From Galerina marginata (Eukaryota > Basidiomycota > Agaricomycetes > Agaricales > Galerinaceae), in NCBI GenBank assembly GCA_023014335.1, contig JAECYW010000005.1:62001-126000 (forward strand): 64,000 bases of DNA. Direction: 5' to 3'. A program made the position numbers and the translations under genes. Shown in pieces: positions 55,406 through 64,000 of this stretch. The notes below the pieces were generated by a model. The model saw only the letters and a program-made list of their open reading frames with translations. It made no database searches and was not told the DNA's origin. Position 1 is the stretch's first letter. Each line of letters begins with the position of its first letter.

Positions 55406-56294
55406 CACTGCGGGCATTGGCGTAGTTAAATATTCAGAATTCTAAGGTAACAAAATCGTTTAGTACTTAGAAATCAATTGCCTCGACACGAACAATTTAT
55501 TTAGAGGACTGTACTTAAAATACAACATTTGTTTTGAAATTCCAAATAAATCACCTTTGTTTTATCAGTTTGAAAGCAGATTAACGGCTCAGTTAAAATC
55601 ACGGAACAAAAACTCAGTAAGGTAAATTAAGACCTCCCAAAGTGGGTAACATGGTGCAACATGTATTTAAAGTACAGCTGCAGGCTATCCGGGGTCCCGA
55701 AATGAGTATCCATTATACAAATCAAGTGGTCTCGCACACCTTAAGACCGGTATTTTATGCGCCTAATTTTACCCTTCAAAAAGCGTCCAAGATCATGTAA
55801 TTTAGTCAAAGTTTCGTTGAGATATCACCAAAATACAAAAATATATGCCAAAGAAGGTAGACCACTTGGAATATTTTTATAACTTCATCAGTTTTGAGGC
55901 TATATAAGCGTTCTCGGGCTCGTTTTAAAGCGAATGGGGACGTTCATAACTCTACCGAGTCATATTATTTAATTTTTTTGCTAAGAAACCGGTCTTGAGC
56001 TGGTTTTAACCAGTGCAGACTTAGACCCCGGATAGCCGGCAGCTGTACTTTTGCGCCATGTTGCCCACTTTGGGAGGTCTTAATTTATCTTACTGAGTTT
56101 TTGTTCCGTGATTTTAACTGAGCCTTTCAAACTGATAAAACAAAGGTGATTTATTTGGAATTTCAAAACGAATGTTGTATTTTAAGTACAGTCCTCTAAA
56201 TAAATTGTTCGTGTCGAGGCAATTGATTTCTAAGTACTAAACGATTTTGTTACCTTAGAATTCTGAATATTTAACTACGCCAATGCCCGCAGTG
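55406..56294. mobile_element. CACTA-like fold-back MITE with 3-bp target duplication
   Basis: Two arms of about 275-295 bp (55406-55700 and 56020-56294) are near-perfect reverse complements. The ends are CACTG...CAGTG, flanked on both sides by AGA (55403-55405 and 56295-56297). CACTA/G ends and 3-bp duplications are the hallmark of CACTA (En/Spm) elements. The 320-bp centre has no coding frame, so it is non-autonomous. Confidence 0.85.
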
Positions 56295-57568
56295 AGAGCC
56301 GGGCGAGAAGGTTGGTTCATCATCTTAAACCGCAGAACTCTCTAGTTAGTATTCCGGTCATTGTCAGACATAATAATTAATCCACTTCGTCCCAACTTCA
56401 TCCAGAACTTCAAGCTTAATTAACATGACTGTCGTACACGCTCCGCTCACAGATCCTGGCAAGGTGATCATTCCGACTCGGGCCGCAATGGCGTAGCAGC
56501 CAAGGTCTGTCGCAGCCTTTCCAACTCGAACGCACTAATTTTCCAGGCGACTTCAACCACAATTTGCATTGACCTGGTGCTGTAGCTTTGTGAGACCTAT
56601 TTGACCCGTGGACGACAGCTATACCAACACAATTCCCGTGATAAAACAAGCCCTCGTTCTTCAGAGTTTTCCGAGCATAGATTAGAATAGATTGACATAG
56701 ATACCACCAGTACTGCCTTTCCGGATGTAGACGCCGCGCGGTCGTGTGATGAACACATCCTGACTTGCCTCTTACCACTACGTGCAACGCGATAGTGCAC
56801 TGCTCGACGCGCTTTTCGAGATTTATCAGACTCAGAGTGCTTGGAATTTTGGCACATCGGTTCATCAATCAAAAGCGCTGTATGTAGTTCAAATCCCAGA
56901 CAAATAAGAGTCAGCGGTGAGAGGAAATTTGTGTGCGCGATTTGACGCGAATTAATACCACAATTGCGACGTACAAACATAAATTACATCTCGCTTGCAT
57001 GCTAGGCACTAGGAAGCGAGAGACTTAGACGCTCATTCCTGACTTAACACTTCAGTTTACAATATCAATCCCTGTAATTTAAGACCGGCACCTTGCTCAA
57101 TGCGTATGGCATATTCCGAATCCGGTGTATGTACCTTGTATGCAACTAGTCGCTTCGACGCCTATGACGATACTAGATGTTATTGACCATGTTCACCTTC
57201 AAAGTTTACTCCAGACGAATCATTGACGGGCACAAGCTTGCCGTCAGCTCTTTGTGAGTTTCTATCAGGCTGTGCTTTCGTGAAGTAGGACTACAGGATC
57301 AATTTGATTCAGGGCGTCATTATGTCTTCAGGAATCAATGCCAGATGTCTATCCATTGTCACTGGTCAGTACTTTGCATTGTAGATGGCAATGAATTCCA
57401 GGACCCTGTTAATTCTGCAAGGGACCATTTTTCTAGTCGTTCTGGCGGCCTTCAATATTAATCCTCTCATTTAAGTCGGCCCCTCTTATATATAACCGTA
57501 GTCACTACCAGGACAATCACTCTTCTTTTCCCTTCACAACACCCGTTTGGTTTAACTCTTCAATCGCT
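56295..57568. other. Intergenic region with a dispersed repeat
   Basis: The stretch 56430-56590 matches 58905-59030 (ATTCCGACTCGG and ACCACAATTTGCA landmarks) in direct orientation. No gene is called; minus frames at 56980-56416 overlap this repeat. Confidence 0.45.
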
Positions 57569-58737
57569 ATGAGCATTGCGACACTTCCACCGGTAAATGC
57601 TTCGGCGCTTCTCGAGAAAAGCGAGATTACGGAAAAGCAGCTGAAGGAAGTCCATGAGGCCATTGCCAATCAGCTGAATAACTCGGACGTCCGTAAAAAT
57701 ATCCATCAGACGCTCGAGAGGACAGGAAAGTATGTAATGGCGATGGAGGCCGACTTCGCAAAGGTCTACGCATATGTCAGCATTATTGATGGCCTTGGTG
57801 TTGTCCTCGACGGGAATGGGCAAGTGATCAGCTTTGCACCGGAATGGAAGTTGCTGCATGATGTAAGTTGCTCGAGATGTGTTCAATTGTCGATTCTGAC
57901 TCCCCATCTCATTCGATGTCAGGAATACGCCTCTCTCGTGAATAAATCTGCAGATACCGCTGCCGTGCTTAGTGATAAAATTAAAGGTCGGTTTTCACAG
58001 AATATTTTTGAACCGCAATCTAACTGTTCTGTGTAGATATTCTGGAGGTGTTTTTACCATATGCAGAATCAAACGCTTCAGCTGGAAAGAAAGAAATCAA
58101 GCTCAATGAATACATCGCTGTTTGTTTCACTTTATTTCAACAACCATACAATAGCCTAACATTGTTCTGTAGGAACTTGAAGAGTTTGTCAAGACCGCAA
58201 ACTCCAACGCCAATGGGTTCTTGAGGCTCCGTGAAAATGTCGTCACCTTCCAAAAGAACCTGCGTGCTATTACTCCCAGCCAGATCGCCAATGTCAGCGA
58301 GCAGCTTAAAAAACTCCATGCAGATATCCAGAACTTTGAGGGTGAGATCACCGTGTTTGTATTTCTTGATTTTTCCATACCCTGTAGGCGACGCTAAGGT
58401 GACGTGTTAATTTTGCAGACCGGCGAAATTTGTAAGTTAATACTCCTTACTTTCCAAATTCTAGAATCTTAAACTTTTGCACTAGCTGGGAGGATTGTGG
58501 TCCGATAACGTAACTAAGCTCAAGGAAGTGTTGGTGAAAGTGACCAGGCCAGTTGTATTGACGGGGAACGTTGAAGACGATGAGGACCAGGTGACTGTAA
58601 GTCTAACAGCCTGATTTTTTTTTAGACAGCTAATCTGTCTTCAGTTCAATCGACTTCACATGAAGAGTTTTAAGGCTTTCTGTATTACTTTGCAAGACGC
58701 CTTGAACACCTATGCCCTGTCGGTTGCGCCGGCTTAG
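57569..58737 (+). CDS. Predicted helical protein, paralogue 2 (inverted pair)
   Basis: The first exon (about 57569-57861) encodes MSIATLPPVNASALLEKSEI and continues through LKEVHEAIANQLNNSDVRKN and IDGLGVVLDGNGQVISFAPE. Further exons carry EYASLVNKSADTAAVLSDKI, VFLPYAESNASAGKKEI, LRLRENVVTFQKNLRAITPS and KLKEVLVKVTRPVVL, ending FCITLQDALNTYALSVAPA at 58737. It is a likely all-helical protein of about 300 residues without a signal peptide. As in paralogue 1, the tiny exon before 58492 leaves a one-frame ambiguity. The pair lies head to head around the MITE. No family is assigned. Confidence 0.65.
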
Positions 58738-60665
58738 AAGCACTGATCTCGAGACTGTGATGCTGGATTTGTAAATAATTTTGGTACATCCGGGCGCTTT
58801 GAAATTGTAGATCACTTTCGATCCTCTCTATAGAATCAAAGGATACACGCCCTGAGAAAAGATCCTGGCTGCACAGTGGCAAGCTTAAGTAAATCGTCTT
58901 GCGGGTGGGTGAACACGTGATTATTCCGACTCGGCCCGCAGCGGGACACGAATTCGAATTAGCCAGCTTCCAATTCGAACGCACTGATTTTCGAGCCTAC
59001 TCCAACCACAATTTGCACTGACCTGGACAATGCTGGCCTCCTTAAGAAGCGCCGACATTCCATTCGTTTTTAGCTTCAAGCCGAGAGAAGGTCAAGGAAT
59101 GCCTTACACGGTACGCGTATTCCTTATAGGTCTTCAGAACTCCTTGGGCTCAGGTTCTATGTCACAATCGCAGGTTTTCCTTCTCATGCTCTGAGCTCGA
59201 CAATGCAGTTTCAACGTCATGGCTGCAACCAGCGCCAGATGAACGAAACTAGCTTTCGCGACTGTGTATTTGTTTCCCTGTGCTTTCTGCAATGGAAACG
59301 TTGAAGAAATCGAGGGGCGCGTCTTTCAGAACGACGAGGAAGCCGTTCAGTTCGTCGCTCGTGGGAAGTATTAGGGCAGAAGGCGGTGCCTCTATGGGTC
59401 TACGAAGTCATGGAAGCGTCTCGAACGCGAGCGATAACCAACGAGGAACAGAAAGGACTATCTTTAAGGTTCATTTGCGCTTTTCGCCCAACCCTTCTGG
59501 ATACCGTTCTTGCGTCATTCATGAGTCCGACAGGCTTTTGCCTCCCTCTCGCTTATCGTGGCTGGGTTTCTTAAATAATGCTTACTGTGTTGATTCCATT
59601 CTCTTTCTTTATCGGAACCAGCACGACCCCGAGATTTTGTAAAGCGACACTAGCACAGTTATGTTGGTGACGCCTGGGTACGATGTTCAATCATCGCAGA
59701 AGAAGCTCTGCCCTAATTCATTTCTTTCATCCAGCTCCGGCACCTACTTCGACCCATATTTCTCGTTAGCCCAAACCACTTCTCCTGCGGGTTTCAACCT
59801 GGATATTCGATACTTCGCACCTATTCTTCGCCAACAATGCTCGCCGTACCATTCACGTTGTCACTGGTACCTGGATCAGCGCTATCTAGTATCTCCACCG
59901 CTACCACCACGCTTGCAGCAACCTCGTTGCCACTTTGAGGTTCCGAGTCAGTGGCGGATATGACGAGGTCGTCAGGCCGATTTCGTACAGGAGCACATAC
60001 CGTGACAAATTCACTCACGGAAACAAGGAATGGGAACAATGGTCGCGAGTTCAGGTTCAACCATCATCGGCACTCAGTTATCGCCAAGGGCAAGGATATA
60101 GCCAGGAAGTCATCCGCAACCTCGCTCGACACTGAAGCCTTAGCCATAGTAAACGGTCCTGTCTTTCTAACACCAGCTGTCGACCACTTACCTGACAACA
60201 CAACTGGTTAGCCTCCAATACCATTTCTATCCGCCATGGTTCATCCACACTGCTCCATGTTCGTCAAAGCTACCGTATGGTGGTCCTTATATTTTTGAAA
60301 TGAGTGCCAAGCCTGTTGTTAACGCACCTACACCGACGACAGCGAATAAAACACAGCCATGGGGTTCAAACTCGCCTTTGATCAGTACCACGTTCGTCGT
60401 TTTCTCACCCTCACGACCTCGATCGGTGGAATTCGTGTCGAATCGGATGCTGGGTAGGCCACAGGACTTCTGAATGGGTTGGTCGTTCGCCGTGGTTTTC
60501 AACGTTTGGGTGGCATCGAAATACTGCTGGTGTTTTACGTCTATGGATAAGGTGAGAAATCAACGCTTCTATCATCGTATTGGCCGACTTCAAGTGACGC
60601 GCATCACCAGCGACTCCAACGTATTCGACTCCACCTCCCACTGTCGTCGAAAGAAAGTTGTCTCA
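58738..60665. other. Gene-poor region with remnants
   Basis: It contains the repeat noted at 58905-59030 and scattered frames. The reading VEEIEGRVFQNDEEAVQFVA at about 59300 looks coding-like but is isolated. The minus frame 60502-60287 ends in a hydrophobic segment. I can assemble no gene. Confidence 0.35.
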
Positions 60666-60860
60666 GCCTCCGCGGAAGTAAACAGGTTGGAAATAGACGA
60701 CGGACCTGGACTGATGACCTCCTCCACCTCCTCTCGCCCCGGGAAATGGGTCGAAAAACCCTGGATGCCCGCCGTTTGACGCGCCGTGAGGTGGCGGGAT
60801 GAACGATGGGTGTGCGTCCACCAGCGGTGGCGGGCCCGAATCCATCTCTGGCGTGAACAT
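60663..60860 (-). pseudogene. Duplicated first exon of the DUF6699 gene (fragment)
   Basis: The 5' part, MFTPEMDSGPPPLVDAHPSF onward through GGHPGFFDPFPGARGGGGG, copies exon 1 of the gene starting at 52898 with few changes. The splice donor GTACGT of the source reads GTCCGT here. Exons 2 and 3 are absent, so the DUF6699 domain is missing. Confidence 0.82.
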
Positions 60861-61408
60861 TCTGCAATCTAAAGGATTGAAGAGAACGAAGATGGTCCTC
60901 TGGGAAGTCGAAAGGTAGTGTGGCGGCGTCCTTGGAACCGAGTGAAGGATGTAGAAGTAAAAGATTCGTCACTGGGACAACAAAAGCCTATAAATCAGAG
61001 ATTTTCAACACCACAAAACGCAGAAAGACTCACAAACGCTGGCTATCCAGGAGCACTGCTCCTAGAAACTGGCTGACGGGCGTAGATTTGGCGGAAGACA
61101 AGGGAGTTGGTCGGCCAATTTAGACAGATCAGCAACGTCGCTGTTTGCGTTTGTTAGAAATCACCGCCTTTGCACTCAAACCCTGCGCCCCTGTCAGTGT
61201 GAATTCTGGCTTGTTCGCCTCTATTCTCGTCTGGTTTGGCTGTACTCGGATGACGAAAGGAGCCTGGGTCCGCCTACGTACAGATATATTTAATTAACCG
61301 CTGAATATTGAGATAAAGATTCGTTTTGCCCCCGTGCTCACCACAACGCCTCCAAAACGCCTTGCTAGTTCTGCGTAATTCTTACAGCACAAATTCTGAG
61401 AGCGCGAG
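60861..61408. repeat. Duplicated upstream region of the DUF6699 gene
   Basis: It matches about 52899-53463, including GCTGGCTATCCAGGAGCAC, GGCGTAGATTTGGCGGAAG and the TTTAATTAA tract, with small indels. It could still be an active promoter. Confidence 0.8.
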
Positions 61409-61954
61409 TGGGCGGAGCGTGTACGAAATTCATGTTAATTAAGCCTGAGCGCTTACATGATTTAGAATGTGCCAAGCGATGAGGCGCCCAGATTAGAGCC
61501 CTCTACCAGTATCCCTTAATTATAATTCATGCATCCATCAGCGCACATGGAATGATTCTCATTCGTGTTTCATTCTGTTCTATCTCACGCAGAGAACGAC
61601 CGACATCACCCCACATTGCCATACGCCTCACACTGAAGATCGCATTCAAACTCCTGGACCATGACCCAACAGGTAGCGTAATTTGGCGAGAAACCAAGAC
61701 GAACTTGAGATAAGACTCGTAAATAATCACTAAAGTTTACTGTAATGCTGTTCTCGGATGGTGGGGTCACGATACAGAGAGCTTCAACGAGGAATAAATT
61801 AACCACTGGTACCTCTTGATTCTGGCCTTTGCGGTCGGCAAGAGAATTTGATTCGATTTTGTATGTATATCTAAACTGTTACACATAGGGCATAGTTATG
61901 CAGAGCCCGTCTTAATCCTTCGTAGACTCCAGCTTCGGAATTGACCCTCTGGTT
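61409..61954. other. Intergenic stretch
   Basis: Nothing recognised beyond short frames. Confidence 0.35.
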
Positions 61955-62085
61955 ATCCGCTACCCGAAATGCACCTAGTGCTGTCTGTATTGTGCATAAT
62001 TCGACTCTAATGAGAATTAATTCATTATGCACACTGGGCTCTAAGTTAGAATTAGTTACTATGAATATTTCTATTCTAATGAGAG
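61955..62085. repeat. Inverted repeat, left arm (partner 63600-63725)
   Basis: The arm contains TTGTGCATAAT, CTCTAATGAG and TTCATTATGCACA, itself a near-palindrome. The reverse complement of the partner aligns over about 110-130 bp. Confidence 0.5.
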
Positions 62086-63599
62086 GTCTGCTCGAAAAGG
62101 ATACTCCCAGTATACTTAGTCTTCTTCAGATGCCACCCTCAGATCAGAGATCTTGATTTAACCATGCCCCCGTACTGCTCAGCGCGTGGTATTATTACCA
62201 TGTGCGGATTCCCGACTCCTGACAGTGTATCCTAAATGGTCCGAGAGGGCGGCACCATATCGGGCGACAGGGTGGAAGCATGCATTATTGATGAGCGCCG
62301 CCGTGTTCTGCGCGCTCCACGCGCAGAATTTTGCCGATTTGTGCGATAGGCGCCGTGCTCGGCACAGCGGCACTCCCCGTGTTCATCATGTTACCGGAGG
62401 CGTTTTTCCAAATGCCCCTGCTTAGCCGACGACCAATTTGTTTTTGTCAATTCCCGCCTGCGCCCCGCCCCGCCCCCCTCTTCCAAATTTTACTTCCGCC
62501 CAAAAAATTCCCAATCTTATCTTTCCTTCTCCCCTCGAATGTCTACTTAGCTTCTGGATTTTTCTTGCATTTGCCTGTATTCTTGGCCATGCCCGCCTCG
62601 TTCTTGAACTATGTTCCATCTGTCTCCAATATCTACGGCTTCGATCGCTCTGCTGACTTTGTACCTCGACCCCCGCTCACTGATTAGTGTTTTGTTGGAC
62701 CTTCCAACCAACCGAACCCTGAATCACACATCTGAGTTTCTCTATAGGGCACTCATTTTTTGTGTTATTGCACGGCACGCTGTAGGCGCGTCACCAGTGA
62801 GTATTAAAGCTTCATACTAACAAATGGTGCTGCAGTACAATTGATCAGGAACCTTGTATGCGAAAAGGAGGCGCGGGGTATGTGAGGCCGTGCTCTGAAA
62901 CGTTGCAAAATTAGATCGGGATAGCATTGGGTTAATTCAAGTGTTACTTCATTTGACGCAATGAAGAATTGTTTGAAGTTAACTGACTCTCAAGAAATGT
63001 CATCACACATTAGCCATATCTTATTCTGAGAACTTGATACGATAGGGCTTGTAGACACTCTTCATAAATTCCAAAACTATGTCTCATGACTATAAAGTGT
63101 TTCCTTTCAGTCCAGTACATACAGTCTACCTTATCCGCTTGTCTGACAGAACCTGCCTCATCCGTAATAATATTCAAGTTGCCAGGCAGTGTGAGAACAG
63201 AGGTATTGTAGAGTACTTTTAATGAACACTATGCAGCCGCTCTGTGAGAGGGTGTTGTCGCGCGTGCAGCGCGTCCGACAGTAACCTTGACGGTCGCATA
63301 CGGGTCGCATACTCCTGACGGGCAGTGTGCGGGCCGGGTAACTGAACCCTTCACTGTCGTCGTTTCGAACAGTGATGCGGTGAGCTGATCATCGTTCCTC
63401 ACGATCGTCTTGAGAATTTGATCGCCATGAAGAGCATCGTGTACCAGTAGCTACGGTCAATCTCCATCAGGGTGAGATCGGGATATTGTCAACCGCTTAG
63501 AAGCTTCCCGAGATCTTATCTATGCCCTATATTAAGCATTCTTGTTGGTTTATGCATAATTTACAAGGGGAATCTCATTTGCACAAACCGCACAGCCCC
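62086..63599. other. DNA between the inverted arms
   Basis: No transposase or other recognisable gene is seen. Frames at 62331-62687 have skewed, Pro-rich composition from a C/T-rich strand. Confidence 0.35.
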
Positions 63600-63725
63600 T
63601 ACCTCTTAGATTATGCATCGTTATGCATGACTCTGGCTCAGACCGTATTGTGCATAATGAATTTCTTCTTATTAGAGTGAAATTATGCACAATTATAGGG
63701 TCATTGCCTGCGAAATGCAACATCG
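63600..63725. repeat. Inverted repeat, right arm
   Basis: Carries TTATGCATCGTTATGCATGA, TTGTGCATAATG and ATTATGCACAA. It is the reverse-complement partner of 61955-62085. Confidence 0.5.
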
Positions 63726-64000
63726 AGAATAGAAATATGGAGAAATTATGATACATATGTCGTACCTGCTCTAAGCCATCAACAGTTTGACCTTAATTAT
63801 TCACTAAGGGCATGTGAATCCGCCAGAACCTTCAAGGTCGTGATTTAGCGCCGTGACATTCCAAGAAAGTCAAGCTGCACCCACTTTATTCCAGACGACG
63901 TCAAAGTGCCCGAGCCCTGCTATCGAGACCAGAGAAACTCTCCGGAAGCACGCTGGCCTTCGAATAGCTGTTTTAATTTCGTCAACATTCTGTCAAACTC

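Overview
The window is nuclear DNA of a filamentous fungus, most likely an agaricomycete (mushroom-forming basidiomycete). The genes are cut by many introns of about 45-60 nt. The set includes a polyporopepsin-type aspartic protease, UstYa-type (DUF3328) proteins, a stand-alone adenylate-forming enzyme of basidiomycete type, a DUF6699 protein and a Tf1/sushi-like chromovirus. About half of the window is repeats, segmental duplications and intergenic DNA where I see no gene. Exon structures are hand-spliced from reading frames and splice motifs.

Region 1 (1-8.7 kb) looks like a biosynthetic locus and is the main find. In order it holds the 5' part of an MFS transporter (-), a 541-residue adenylating enzyme (+), a small secreted precursor (-, 5273-5791) and two tandem UstYa-family genes (+). 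The precursor has a signal peptide and then four copies of a 12-residue peptide, [D/E]STVDEASINWG, each bounded by Lys-Arg. Each repeat sits on its own phase-0 mini-exon of 42-45 nt, and each Lys-Arg between repeats is formed across a splice junction. This is the layout of kexin-processed, UstYa-modified fungal RiPPs (dikaritins), but with an unusual one-exon-per-core structure. One UstYa copy keeps both HxxHC motifs; the other has lost both.

Region 2 (8.7-28.3 kb) holds seven small secreted eight-cysteine proteins, a complete aspartic protease, a large fold-back element and a decayed module present three times. A UstYa 3' fragment shows that part of region 1 was copied here. In five of the seven small-protein genes the stop codon is the first triplet after the only intron.

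Region 3 (28.3-40 kb) has an intact purple acid phosphatase and three paralogues of an unrecognised cytosolic protein family of about 152 residues. All three share a 7-nt micro-exon. One pair of repeats in this region is a segmental duplication.

Region 4 (40.0-45.9 kb) is a complete, very young Ty3/gypsy chromovirus. It has identical 173-bp LTRs, a 5-bp target duplication, intact gag and pol, a canonical -1 slippery heptamer and an 11-nt self-priming signal.

Region 5 (46-64 kb) has an SDR-fold protein, a Pro/Gly-rich DUF6699 protein whose first exon and promoter recur 8 kb away as a fragment, an inverted pair of predicted helical proteins around a CACTA-like foldback MITE with 3-bp target duplication, and a gene-poor end.
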